Assembly: GCF_020829495.1 (NCBI RefSeq)
Contig: NZ_JAIVFQ010000069.1
Location: 1-36,715, forward strand
Length of the DNA: 36,715 bases
Origin: Nostoc favosum CHAB5714
GTDB lineage: Bacteria > Cyanobacteriota > Cyanobacteriia > Cyanobacteriales > Nostocaceae
Reading direction: 5' to 3'
Translations under genes and position numbers: made by a program
Shown: piece after piece, positions 24,412 through 32,077 of the stretch
Layout: the number at the start of each line of letters is the position of its first letter
How positions within the stretch are numbered: the first letter of the stretch is position 1
Notes under the pieces: model-generated
What the model saw: the letters and a program-made list of their open reading frames with translations, nothing else
Told to the model about the DNA's origin: nothing
Databases searched by the model: none

Positions 24412-25374
24412 ATGGCAGGAATGACGCTTGAGCAGTTAAAGATTTTTCTGGCTGTGGCACAGCACTTACACTTTACTCGCGCAGCAGAGGAGCTTTATAT
24501 TACACAACCTGCCGTCAGTGCAGCAATCCACAACTTAGAGCAAGAATACGGTGTGAAACTGTTCCATCGGATTGGTCGCCATATCGAGATTGCTGAGGCT
24601 GGTAAATTATTGCAAGTGGAAGCGCAGAAAATTCTCGATCAAGTTTCCTTGACTGAAAGGGGATTGCGAGAATTGAACAATCTGCAACGGGGTGAGTTGA
24701 AATTAGGGTCAAGTCTGACAATTGGTAACTACTGGCTACCAAGCAAGATTAGTGAGTTTAAGAGCCGATATCCCGGTATCCAGATTAACTGTAGCCTTGC
24801 CAATACAGAAGAGATTTGTGTCGGAACGGCGACAGGACAGTTTGATTTGGGTTTGGTAGAAGGAGATGTGAAGCCAGCGCTTCAGAGTACTCTGGAGTAC
24901 GAAATAGTGGGGAGCGATCGCTTACAAATTGTAGTAGGTCAAAAACACCCTTGGTTTGAGTGGGGAGAAATTGACTTAACCCAATTGACTCAAACCCTTT
25001 GGGTGATGCGAGAACCAGGTTCTGGAACCCAGCAAAGGTTTGAGGAAGCTCTACAAAATTGGGGAATCAATCTCAGTGAGCTGGATGTAATTTTAGTGTT
25101 CAATAGTGGAGAGATGACAAAAGCAGCGATCGAAGATGGTGTCGGTGCTATTGGAATTTCTGAGTTGATGGTAAAAAAAGAAATACAGTTGGGAACACTG
25201 CGGGCAATTCGAGTGATTGATAATAGAGAGGGTAACGGTGCGATGCCTACGGCGGGCTACGCTTACGCAGAAATAGTTCGACCTTTTTTCAAACTCAAGC
25301 ATCGTCAACGTTTTCAAACTGCTCTTTCCAAAGTCTTTGAACAAATGTTGATATCGTCTATGTTAGATAGCTAA
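24412..25374 (+). CDS. LysR-family transcriptional regulator
   Basis: This 320-residue protein has the LysR helix-turn-helix at residues about 4-62 (MTLEQLKIFLAVAQHLHFTRAAEELYITQPAVSAAIHNLEQEYGVKLF motif order), a linker helix, and a periplasmic-binding-like effector domain from about 90 onward (GELKLGSSLTIGNYWLP; GQFDLGLVEGD; PWFEWGEIDLTQL). The start could be Met1 or Met4; both ATGs are close. It resembles CbbR/CysB-like regulators, but the effector cannot be read from sequence. It is divergent from the CadD-like gene, with a T-N11-A repeat between, the usual layout for a LysR protein controlling its neighbour. Confidence 0.9.
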   Translation: MAGMTLEQLKIFLAVAQHLHFTRAAEELYITQPAVSAAIHNLEQEYGVKLFHRIGRHIEIAEAGKLLQVEAQKILDQVSLTERGLRELNNLQRGELKLGSSLTIGNYWLPSKISEFKSRYPGIQINCSLANTEEICVGTATGQFDLGLVEGDVKPALQSTLEYEIVGSDRLQIVVGQKHPWFEWGEIDLTQLTQTLWVMREPGSGTQQRFEEALQNWGINLSELDVILVFNSGEMTKAAIEDGVGAIGISELMVKKEIQLGTLRAIRVIDNREGNGAMPTAGYAYAEIVRPFFKLKHRQRFQTALSKVFEQMLISSMLDS

Positions 25375-25712
25375 AATAATTCGTAATTGATAATGACGCT
25401 CGTTCCGACGCTCGATGACGACGCTCGTTCCTCGCTAACGCTACGCTATCGCTAACGCTGCGCTATCGCTACCGCTACGCTAACGTAATTCGTAATTATT
25501 ACCCCATACCTAAAGGTATTTGCTCTGAATGATGAATAAATTTATTTTTTTTCATTAATAAATTAAGTTGCTCTGTCCCTCAATGATTTAATTATTAATT
25601 AATTACTAATTAATGAATTCAAAATTTACGAATTACGTTAGCGTAGCGGGGCGTAGCCCATTACGAATTACGAATTATTCGGTCAATCCAAAATCCAAAA
25701 TCCAAAATTGAT
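25375..25712. repeat. Inverted arrays of AATTCGT and GCTACGCTAACG repeats
   Basis: The left part (25378-25498) runs AATTCGTAATT, then GACGCTCGTTCC and GCTACGCTATCGCTAACG phrases, then AATTCGTAATTATT. The right part (25622-25680) carries the inverse, ACGAATTACGTTAGCGTAGC and ACGAATTACGAATTATT, followed by AATCCAAAATCCAAAATTG. The stretch between is AT-rich and empty. No gene fits. The same phrases occur at 33085-33200. Confidence 0.65.
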
Positions 25713-26081
25713 TCACACTTTTCGCATATTTTGACTAATGGGGTCAAAACCTCTAGAAAACCGCGTGCTGTCATCGTAGTAAGCGCCAGTCAGATTCGCT
25801 CCATACAACTTAGCATAGTTGAGTTTTGCTCCCCGGAGATTTGCTTCATTGAGTTTTACACCGCTCAAATTAGCTCTGGTCAAGTTAGCTTTGGCTAAGT
25901 TAGCTCTACTCAAATCTGCTCCCCAGAGTTTAGCTTTAGCTAGGTTCGCTCCACTCAAGTCAGAACCCCATAGATTGATTCCAGGCAAATAAGCTCCAAT
26001 CAGCTTGTTCCTACTCAAGTTGACGGCTGGAAAATATCTTTCTCCTGCGGCAAAACGCCGTTTTAATTCCTCAGCATTCAT
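25713..26081 (-). CDS. Pentapeptide repeat protein
   Basis: This 122-residue protein is mostly tandem pentapeptides of the A(D/N)LxX type from about residue 20 to 105, for example LSGANLAKAKLWGADL and RANLAKANLTRANL. Such repeats form a right-handed quadrilateral beta-helix. About 17 repeats give four or more coils. The N-terminal helix (MNAEELKRRFAAGERYFPAV) and the C-terminal tail (TRFSRGFDPISQNMRKV) cap it; this organisation is common in cyanobacteria. Function is generally unknown. The start overlaps the end of the upstream 108-residue gene by 11 bp (ATGAATGCTGA), so the two are probably translated together. Confidence 0.88.
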   Translation of the reverse strand: MNAEELKRRFAAGERYFPAVNLSRNKLIGAYLPGINLWGSDLSGANLAKAKLWGADLSRANLAKANLTRANLSGVKLNEANLRGAKLNYAKLYGANLTGAYYDDSTRFSRGFDPISQNMRKV

Positions 26082-26397
26082 GCGTCGCCTTCACCTTCCT
26101 TAGCAATACAGAAGTTATTTGTTCCCATTCCTGGCTTAGTTCTCCTAAAAACTCTGGCTGACCACTGCGACGATACCAGAAATGGGCATTGTTCAAATCG
26201 CCTTCTTTGCGGTGCAGGTAAGCATGAACCCAGGCACTATCAGCATCGCTGGCATTTTGAACTATTTCATGAGCTTTGCTCCAATCACCTTTCTTGTCAT
26301 ACCACATTGCTTGCAGACCTTTTGGCAGTGTCTGAAGACATGAGCGCTGATTTTCGATCAATCGCAGGAATTCCTCTGTATTCACGATCGCCACCAA
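26071..26397 (-). CDS. Conserved small protein of unknown function, coupled to the pentapeptide repeat gene
   Basis: The protein is about 104-108 residues; the start is uncertain because only TTG (26397) and GTG codons (26394, 26385) are available, and the GTG giving NTEEFLRLIENQRS looks plausible. It is mostly helical and reminiscent of a single TPR/Sel1-like hairpin: LQAMWYDKKGDWSKAHEIVQ, then SAWVHAYLHRKEGDLNNAHFWYRRSGQP. The Trp/His-rich second helix is a pattern I know from uncharacterised bacterial proteins. It is cytoplasmic with no signal peptide. The overlap with the pentapeptide gene suggests a functional link, such as partner binding. Confidence 0.7.
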   Translation of the reverse strand: MVAIVNTEEFLRLIENQRSCLQTLPKGLQAMWYDKKGDWSKAHEIVQNASDADSAWVHAYLHRKEGDLNNAHFWYRRSGQPEFLGELSQEWEQITSVLLRKVKATHEC

Positions 26398-26514
26398 ACA
26401 AGAATTAAACTTCTATCTCTAAGATACTCTTCAGCTTAAGGTTAAGGGGAAAAGAAGAAGCAGGGGAAGTAGGGGAAGAAGAATTATTGATTATTGACCA
26501 ATGCCCAATGCCTT

Positions 26515-27102
26515 TTATATCCCCTTTACTGGAATAATTTCAAACTCGAAAGTACTGATCAAACGGTCATCAATATAAACCTCTATTTTATGCTTACCAA
26601 GCGGATCGCCAGGAGCGATCGTCCAAAAATTTTCAATCACACCGTTTGAAGCCGACTGTGTGCGCCGTGTCACAGATGTAGTGCCATCTGCTGATATTGA
26701 GAAGTCTTCACCGTTATCTGTACCCCAAGTTTCTGGAGGCTTTGGTAAACGCAAGACTTCGCGCCATTTCACTTCACCTTGGTAGTCTTTGAGTTTAATC
26801 CGCCATCCGTAGGCGTTTCCTTGCTGAAGTGGCACTCTTGTTGTCCGCAAAATGGTAACGTTCCCTTTGGAATCAACTCTCTTCAGCCCGAACTCAGTGT
26901 TGCTAACAGTAATCTGTTTTGTATTTGTTGGCGCAGGAGATGATATGGCATTTTCTACCAAAACAGAAGTAGCGTTGATTGGCTCAGAACCTATGGTCCC
27001 AGATATTAGCCAAGAAGAAGCTAGCACAGCAGTAGTAGCCCAAATTCTCATTAGTATGGTTTTCCTGTCAGACTTTTGGTACTTATTCAAGTAATCTGAC
27101 AT
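26515..27102 (-). CDS. Membrane-anchored or exported protein of unknown function
   Basis: This 195-residue protein has a basic N-terminus (MSDYLNKYQKSDRK) and one hydrophobic segment near 15-38 (TILMRIWATTAVLASSWLIS), consistent with a signal anchor or a signal peptide. The remainder is beta-rich: KQITVSNTEFGLKRVD, QQGNAYGWRIKLKDYQGEV, then a strand-rich end (HKIEVYIDDRLISTFEFEII) like an immunoglobulin-type or C2-like sandwich. A GGAAA stretch precedes the ATG. I do not recognise a characterised family. It reads with the following genes leftward, but a 117-bp gap makes shared transcription uncertain. Confidence 0.7.
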   Translation of the reverse strand: MSDYLNKYQKSDRKTILMRIWATTAVLASSWLISGTIGSEPINATSVLVENAISSPAPTNTKQITVSNTEFGLKRVDSKGNVTILRTTRVPLQQGNAYGWRIKLKDYQGEVKWREVLRLPKPPETWGTDNGEDFSISADGTTSVTRRTQSASNGVIENFWTIAPGDPLGKHKIEVYIDDRLISTFEFEIIPVKGI

Positions 27103-27243
27103 GTTTTCCGGGCCAAGGCTATCTATGGTTGGACAAAAACGAAATTACTTTTAGTAATTGGATGAAAGTGAAGAGACAGATGAGGTGGATGGGAAAAGTT
27201 TGTTTTTCCGATGGGAGCGTAAATTGGAACGAATAATTAAATT

Positions 27244-27477
27244 TTAACTAGCCAGAGAAAAAGCTTCTGCAACCGCTTTTGGTAATTCAATCAATACGAA
27301 ATAATTGCTAGGATATAAATAGTCTTCACCTGATTCATCAATAACTCTAATCATTTGCTGCTTAACAGCATCAGAATCAGGAACAGTCTGGTAAATTTTC
27401 CGAATTTCTAAAGAAGCAGGATAATTTTTGTTGTTAATGCAAACAACATATTGAGTTTCTGTGTTCGCTGACTGCAT
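27244..27477 (-). CDS. Small 77-residue protein, second gene of a two-gene unit
   Basis: The ATG is preceded by AGGAG 6 nt upstream, inside the gap that separates it by 8 bp from the end of the 76-residue gene. The product, largely beta with a short C-terminal helix (PSNYFVLIELPKAVAEAFSL), contains YVVCINNKNYPASLEIRKIY, SDAVKQQMIRVIDESGEDYLYP. I have the impression that this pattern recurs in small cyanobacterial proteins. I cannot name the family. The tight pairing with the next gene suggests a toxin-antitoxin or partner system, but nothing in the sequence proves it. Confidence 0.7.
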   Translation of the reverse strand: MQSANTETQYVVCINNKNYPASLEIRKIYQTVPDSDAVKQQMIRVIDESGEDYLYPSNYFVLIELPKAVAEAFSLAS

Positions 27478-27485
27478 AACTACTC

Positions 27486-27716
27486 CTATAGAAAGCGTTT
27501 CATTTTGATTTCTTTCTTACCAATTCCGTGGGCTTCATACCAGTGAAACTCAGTTTCATAAATACTTCTGTCGTCTAAGCTAATGGTTGCAAAGCCTTTA
27601 AGTTTCCGCCACCGTCGTGAACCATAAGTTTTACGCAAGCGTTCTAGTTCACGAATGGAGTTCCCAACAGCAATTATTTCAATATTGGTGATGTCTTTGA
27701 TAATTTCAAAATTCAA
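27486..27716 (-). CDS. Small 76-residue basic protein, first gene of a two-gene unit
   Basis: This protein is rich in Arg and Lys: ELERLRKTYGSRRWRKLKGF in the middle, then ATISLDDRSIYETEFHWYEAHG and a basic end (IGKKEIKMKRFL). The ending HWYEAHGIGKKE is a pattern I believe is shared by many cyanobacterial small proteins. The fold resembles small RNA-binding or toxin-like proteins only superficially; I give no function. No ribosome binding site is visible before the ATG. It lies just left of the 20/21-bp tandem array, with the pdxA gene beyond. Confidence 0.7.
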   Translation of the reverse strand: MNFEIIKDITNIEIIAVGNSIRELERLRKTYGSRRWRKLKGFATISLDDRSIYETEFHWYEAHGIGKKEIKMKRFL

Positions 27717-28069
27717 GTAAGCATTACTCTTAGTACAGTTTTGCGTAAAAGCGTAGCGTTTTCAATGCAGGGGAACGCATTGGCATTGCATTGAGATGCA
27801 TTAACAATGCAAGCCGACGCATTAACAAGGCCGCCGACGCATTAACAATGCAAGCCGACGCATTAACAAGGCCGCCCCCGCATTAACAAGGCCGCCCCCG
27901 CATTAACAAGGCCGCCCCCGCATTAACAAGGCCGCCCCCGCATTAACAAGGCCGCCCCCGCATTAACAAAGCGGCCGACGCATTCATTGCCATTGCAGGG
28001 TATTGCCAAATTTAATTCGCTACGAATTAAGGAAATGCTGTACTTAGTAAATATTGCAACAAAAAACTT
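27717..28069. other. Array-bearing gap between pdxA and the small gene pair
   Basis: Most of the gap is the 20/21-bp tandem array listed separately. Short AATGCA-rich flanks (GGCATTGCATTGAGATGC before; CATTCATTGCCATTGC after) look like decayed units. No gene fits. Confidence 0.6.
27799..27980. repeat. Nine-unit GC-rich 20/21-bp tandem array
   Basis: Units start with CATTAACAA. Subtypes alternate: CATTAACAATGCAAGCCGACG (21 bp), CATTAACAAGGCCGCCGACG (20 bp), the first again, then five exact copies of CATTAACAAGGCCGCCCCCG, then CATTAACAAAGCGGCCGACG. Relatives lie at 15724-15785 and near 17673-17692. Confidence 0.9.
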
Positions 28070-29161
28070 TTAACCACAACCCACCGCCAATCTTTGACTA
28101 ACCAACTCAGCCGCTAAATGTATCGCTGCTTTCATACTCGTAGCATCAGCAATTCCCTTACCCGCAATATCAAACGCTGTTCCATGATCCGGTGAAGTCC
28201 GAACGAAAGGAAGACCAATAGAAGTATTAACTGCCCGATCAAACGCCATCAGCTTCACAGGAATTAAGCCTTGGTCGTGGTAAAGTGCCAAGTAGCCATC
28301 AGCAGGATTTTGTATTAAAGAATTTCCATACCAAGCTTGACCAGGTTTAACCCACATCGTATCTGGTGGTATCGGCCCATCTAGCTGTAATTGTGGTCGG
28401 TTTTGCCGCTCTTGCTCTAACCAGGGAATTAGCCAATCCTGTTCTTCATGTCCAAGTTGTCCCTGTTCACCACTATGGGGATTTAAACCTGCGATCGCAA
28501 TTCTCCCATTTTCTATGCCAAAGTCTTTCTCCAAACACTCCACCAGCAAATCCAATTTCTGTGTCAACAACTGCGGTGTCAATGTATCGGCTACTTGACG
28601 TAGGGGAATATGTGTGGTGGCAAGTAAAGCACGGAGTGTCCAATTAGTATGGGGCGATCGCGCCACAAATAACATCCCAAAACGGTCAACACCTGACTTT
28701 TGCGCCAAAAGTTCTGTTTGCCCTGGATAATTATATCCTGCGGCTTTCCAAGCAGATTTAGCGATCGGCCCTGTGACAATAGCATCAAATTTACCAGCCA
28801 GTGTTTGAGCGATCGCACATTCCATATACGCAAAACTAGCCGCACCACTGGCCGCATTACCTATTCCGGCGATAATTTGACCTTGAATTTCTCCATCCAA
28901 CTGCACATCAATAACTGACAACTCGTCTGGATTTGCCAAAGGTGCTAAATTATCGATTAAATTCAGTTTGTGATAAGTGTGTGCCAGCAAATCCCGGTTT
29001 CCCACCACTGTAACGTCATATTTTTTACTAATTTGCGGTTCTGCTAAAGCTTTCAAAATCACCTCCGGCCCAATTCCCGCCGGATCTCCCAGCGTCAACG
29101 CCAAACGCGGGCGATTCTTTTTGCTAAAATTCACTAAATTATCTTGATTATTTTGATACAT
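28070..29161 (-). CDS. pdxA: 4-hydroxythreonine-4-phosphate dehydrogenase
   Basis: PdxA oxidises 4-phosphohydroxy-L-threonine with NAD(P) in the DXP-dependent route to pyridoxal phosphate. The 363-residue protein has the family blocks: LALTLGDPAGIGPEV near residue 20, VTGPIAKSAWKAAGYNYPGQTE, IAIAGLNPHSGEQGQLG (metal-binding His), ALYHDQGLIPVKLMAFD (second metal His), and TSPDHGTAFDIAGKG. This is the PdxA/PdxA2 dehydrogenase fold, cytoplasmic, dimeric, with a divalent metal at the interface. The start ATG gives a slightly longer, polar N-terminus (MYQNNQDNLVNFSKK) than usual. It is monocistronic by appearance: petM diverges upstream and the repeat array lies downstream. Confidence 0.93.
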   Translation of the reverse strand: MYQNNQDNLVNFSKKNRPRLALTLGDPAGIGPEVILKALAEPQISKKYDVTVVGNRDLLAHTYHKLNLIDNLAPLANPDELSVIDVQLDGEIQGQIIAGIGNAASGAASFAYMECAIAQTLAGKFDAIVTGPIAKSAWKAAGYNYPGQTELLAQKSGVDRFGMLFVARSPHTNWTLRALLATTHIPLRQVADTLTPQLLTQKLDLLVECLEKDFGIENGRIAIAGLNPHSGEQGQLGHEEQDWLIPWLEQERQNRPQLQLDGPIPPDTMWVKPGQAWYGNSLIQNPADGYLALYHDQGLIPVKLMAFDRAVNTSIGLPFVRTSPDHGTAFDIAGKGIADATSMKAAIHLAAELVSQRLAVGCG

Positions 29162-29221
29162 AAAATTTATTCATAATTATTATCATCAAATTTTTTCCCC
29201 ATCCCCTGTTATCCGACTCCA

Positions 29222-29254
29222 CAGTAGGGATTGCCCCCCAAACCAGTAGGGATT
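29222..29254. promoter_or_regulatory. 11-bp direct repeat in the pdxA-petM divergent promoter region
   Basis: CAGTAGGGATT occurs exactly at 29222-29232 and 29244-29254, a 22-bp spacing (two helical turns). A 12-bp palindrome TAAACTAGTTTA follows at 29261-29272. Either could bind a regulator of petM or pdxA. Confidence 0.45.
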
Positions 29255-29368
29255 ACTTGCTAAACTAGTTTAAGATTATTTACACAGGTCTAATTCTACA
29301 GCAACAATTCAAGAGCTTCTGATAGACCTAGTTTACACACACTAATTTGTATAAGGAGAATCACACCA

Positions 29369-29473
29369 ATGGGCGGCGAACTTTTGAATGCAGCTCTATT
29401 GTCCTTCGGTTTAATCTTCGTAGGCTGGGGCTTAGGCGCGTTGTTACTAAAAATTCAAGGCACAGAAGAATAA
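29369..29473 (+). CDS. petM: Cytochrome b6f complex subunit VII (PetM)
   Basis: PetM is a small single-helix subunit of the cytochrome b6f complex in the thylakoid membrane, which passes electrons from plastoquinol to plastocyanin or cytochrome c6. The product has 34 residues: a short N-terminus (MGGELLNAALL), a membrane helix (SFGLIFVGWGLGALLLKI) and the tail QGTEE, which matches cyanobacterial PetM closely. A strong ribosome binding site (AAGGAG) lies 7-8 nt before the ATG. A terminator-like hairpin follows at 29578. Confidence 0.92.
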   Translation: MGGELLNAALLSFGLIFVGWGLGALLLKIQGTEE

Positions 29474-29577
29474 TCCCTACGGTAATTGGCTATTAAGAGG
29501 GAAGAGGTTTCCTCTGCCTTGAAAAGTTCTGTTCGCCCCAAGCTGGCGTTCATACTTTTCGCTAACTAGGAAAAAGT

Positions 29578-29596
29578 CTGTCCGGTAAACGGACAG
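29578..29596 (+). terminator. Terminator after petM
   Basis: Arms CTGTCCG and CGGACAG enclose GTAAA, followed by CCATTTT. It separates petM from ycf39. Confidence 0.6.
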
Positions 29597-29717
29597 CCAT
29601 TTTCCCATGAGTCTGTCCATAACAAACGATTTTCTTAGAAAAGATGTAAACTTTTGTTTGCATAGGTTATTCTGATAACATTCTTTTCATAAAACATTAA
29701 AATTTATTACAACCCTC

Positions 29718-30716
29718 ATGACATTATTAATTGTCGGTGCCACTGGCACCTTAGGAAGACAAGTAGCTCGTCGTGCAATCGATGAGGGATATAAAGTACG
29801 CTGTCTTGTCCGAAGCAGTAAAAAAGCAGCTTTTCTCAAAGAATGGGGTGCAGAACTCGTACCGGGAAATTTGCGTTACCCCGATACCTTAGCGGAAGCA
29901 TTAGAAGGTGTAACCCAAGTTATTGATGCGTCAACATCTCGTCCCACAGATTCATTGAGTATCAAACAAGTGGACTGGGACGGCAAAGTAGCATTGATTC
30001 AAGCAGCAAAAGCAGCAGGTGTAGAGCGTTTCATCTTCTTTTCAATATTAGATGCCGATAAATACCCAGAAGTGCCCTTAATGGAAATTAAGCGGTGTAC
30101 AGAACTATTCCTGGCTGAGTCTGGCTTGAATTATACCATCTTACGGCTAGCTGGGTTTATGCAAGGATTAATTGGTCAGTACGGGATTCCCATTCTGGAA
30201 TCACAGCCAGTTTGGGTGACTGGTAATTCTTCTCCCATCGCCTATATGGATACTCAGGACATTGCTAAGTTCGCAATCCGTGCATTGAGCGTACCCGAAA
30301 CGCAAAACCAAGCTTTTCCTGTAGTCGGTACTCGTGCTTGGAGTGCAGAAGAAATCATCAACCTATGCGAACGTTTATCTGGAAAAGACGCCAGGGTAAC
30401 GCGGATGCCAATAACCTTGCTGCGTGCTGTGCGGGGCTTAATGCGGTTCTTTCAGTGGGGATGGAACGTTGCAGACAGGCTAGCATTTACAGAAGTATTG
30501 GCTAGTGGTAAAGAGTTAAATGCTTCAATGGATGAAGTATACAGAGTTTTTGGCTTAGATCCGCAACAAACCACAACCCTAGAAAGCTATCTACAAGAGT
30601 ACTTCAGCCGAATAATGAAGAAGCTCAAAGAGTTAGACTACCAGAAAAATAAAAGCAAAAAGCAGAAACCTAAAAAAACTCCTTTTAAACAGTCTTCAAA
30701 AGCTAATAGTCAATAG
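29718..30716 (+). CDS. ycf39: Ycf39-type NmrA-like photosystem II assembly factor
   Basis: Ycf39 (HCF244 in plants) is an atypical short-chain dehydrogenase-like protein that helps D1 insertion and early photosystem II assembly. The 332-residue protein opens with the Rossmann loop GATGTLGRQ (G7-x-x-G10-x-x-G13). VERFIFFSILDADKYPEVPLMEIK, LRLAGFMQGLIGQYGIPIL and DIAKFAIRAL follow, all family-specific. The C-terminus ends in an unusually basic extension (KKLKELDYQKNKSKKQKPK) that could contact the membrane or RNA. It lies after petM in the same direction, an arrangement that I recall from other cyanobacteria. No clear ribosome binding site precedes the ATG. Confidence 0.88.
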   Translation: MTLLIVGATGTLGRQVARRAIDEGYKVRCLVRSSKKAAFLKEWGAELVPGNLRYPDTLAEALEGVTQVIDASTSRPTDSLSIKQVDWDGKVALIQAAKAAGVERFIFFSILDADKYPEVPLMEIKRCTELFLAESGLNYTILRLAGFMQGLIGQYGIPILESQPVWVTGNSSPIAYMDTQDIAKFAIRALSVPETQNQAFPVVGTRAWSAEEIINLCERLSGKDARVTRMPITLLRAVRGLMRFFQWGWNVADRLAFTEVLASGKELNASMDEVYRVFGLDPQQTTTLESYLQEYFSRIMKKLKELDYQKNKSKKQKPKKTPFKQSSKANSQ

Positions 30717-30847
30717 TCATTACAAAATGGACATTAGTCATGAAACTCTAGACTCTGGATATTTGACTCTAGATTAATGACTACATGACCAAAATGTGTA
30801 AGGATTACATAATATACAGAGCATCGCCTAAACTTGGATATTTGAGT

Positions 30848-31765
30848 GTGCCGAAAGCAGGCATTATCTACAATGACGTTAAACCGATAGCGGGCCGTGT
30901 CGCTATCGAGTTGAAAGACAAGCTAACCACTGCCGGTTGGGATGTGTGTATCACATCAAGTATCGGTGGAATATTGGGCTACTCTAACCCGGAGAGTCCG
31001 GTATGCCACACCCCCATTGATGGTCTAACGCCCCCTGGTTTTGACTCAGATATGGAGTTTGCAGTGGTGTTAGGGGGAGACGGCACTGTTTTAGCAGCGT
31101 CTCGTCAGGTGGCCCCCTGTGGTATTCCACTGCTAACAGTGAATACCGGACACATGGGATTTTTAACAGAAACCTTCCTGAATCAATTGCCCCAAGCACT
31201 AGAACAGGCAATGGCGGGTGAGTATGAAATTGAAGAACGAGCCATGCTCACCGTCAAAGTGTTTCGAGGAGATTCAGTGCTGTGGGAAGCCCTCTGCTTG
31301 AATGAAATGGTTCTGCACCGGGAACCTTTGACCTCTATGTGCCATTTTGAAATTGCCATAGGGCGTCATGCGCCGGTAGATATTGCAGCAGATGGTGTGA
31401 TTGTTTCTACGCCTACTGGTTCTACAGCTTACTCATTGAGTGCTGGTGGCCCAGTTGTGACCCCTGGCGTACCTGCTTTACAGCTAGTACCCATTTGTCC
31501 CCATTCCCTAGCTTCTAGAGCATTAGTATTTCCAGATACTGAATCGGTCAACATTTACCCAGTCAACATTCCTCGGCTGGTAATGGTGGTGGATGGTAAT
31601 GGAGGGTGCTATGTACTACCAGAAGATAGAGTATATATGGAGCGATCGCAATATAGTGTTCGATTTATTCGCCTGCAACCGCCTGAGTTTTTCCGAATTT
31701 TACGAGAAAAATTAGGTTGGGGTTTGCCACATATTGCTAAACCAACTTCGGTAGAATTGCCGTAG
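30848..31765 (+). CDS. nadK: NAD kinase
   Basis: NAD kinase phosphorylates NAD(H) with ATP to form NADP(H), which matters for photosynthetic electron flow. I place the start at the GTG at 30848 (VPKAGIIYNDVKP), because conserved sequence begins there and gives the expected 305 residues; an in-frame ATG at 30785 adds 21 residues of uncertain status. The family motifs are present: VLGGDGTVLAASR (GGDG), NTGHMGFLTETFL, NEMVLHREPLTSMCHFEI, TPTGSTAYSLSAGGPVV and a C-terminal IRLQPPEFFRILREKLGW. It lies 68-131 bp after ycf39 and 312 bp before the nblR-type gene, all rightward. With nadE, nadD and pncB on the left it completes the NAD(P) route within the window. Confidence 0.93.
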   Translation: MPKAGIIYNDVKPIAGRVAIELKDKLTTAGWDVCITSSIGGILGYSNPESPVCHTPIDGLTPPGFDSDMEFAVVLGGDGTVLAASRQVAPCGIPLLTVNTGHMGFLTETFLNQLPQALEQAMAGEYEIEERAMLTVKVFRGDSVLWEALCLNEMVLHREPLTSMCHFEIAIGRHAPVDIAADGVIVSTPTGSTAYSLSAGGPVVTPGVPALQLVPICPHSLASRALVFPDTESVNIYPVNIPRLVMVVDGNGGCYVLPEDRVYMERSQYSVRFIRLQPPEFFRILREKLGWGLPHIAKPTSVELP

Positions 31766-32077
31766 AGACGCGATTAATCGCGTCTGTACAGGAGTTAGGA
31801 GTTATTTCTCTCCTTTTTTGACCATTTTCATGCTCCCCACTACCCAGTTCGGTGATTTCCTTCCAGAATTACTGGTGTAAGGATGGTATTTGGAGTTAGT
31901 TATTAAGATTGCATCGGAGAATTAGATGGCTGGCACCTGAACGTGCTAAAAGATTCTTAGCAGCGTGTCAAATCAGGATTGCTCCATCACTAAAAATTCG
32001 TAATTGCACTTTATAACTGATGTAAAGATTTTCTTTGGAATATCTTTACAATCCCAAATCCAATATCCCAAATTGTT
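31766..32077. other. NAD kinase-nblR gap with two inverted repeats
   Basis: The uninterrupted palindromic repeat GAGACGCGATTAATCGCGTCT lies at 31765-31785, with TGTACAGGAGTTA after it. Near the regulator gene, TGTAAAGAT and ATCTTTACA face each other (32021-32050). Otherwise nothing is seen. Confidence 0.55.
32021..32050 (+). promoter_or_regulatory. 9-bp inverted repeat upstream of the nblR-type gene
   Basis: TGTAAAGAT and ATCTTTACA are exact complements around 12 nt, ending 27 bp before the ATG at 32078. It may be an operator for the regulator itself. Confidence 0.45.

Noticed and set aside
27799..27980. CRISPR array
   Set aside because: The units are directly adjacent with no unique spacers between them, and no cas gene is present.
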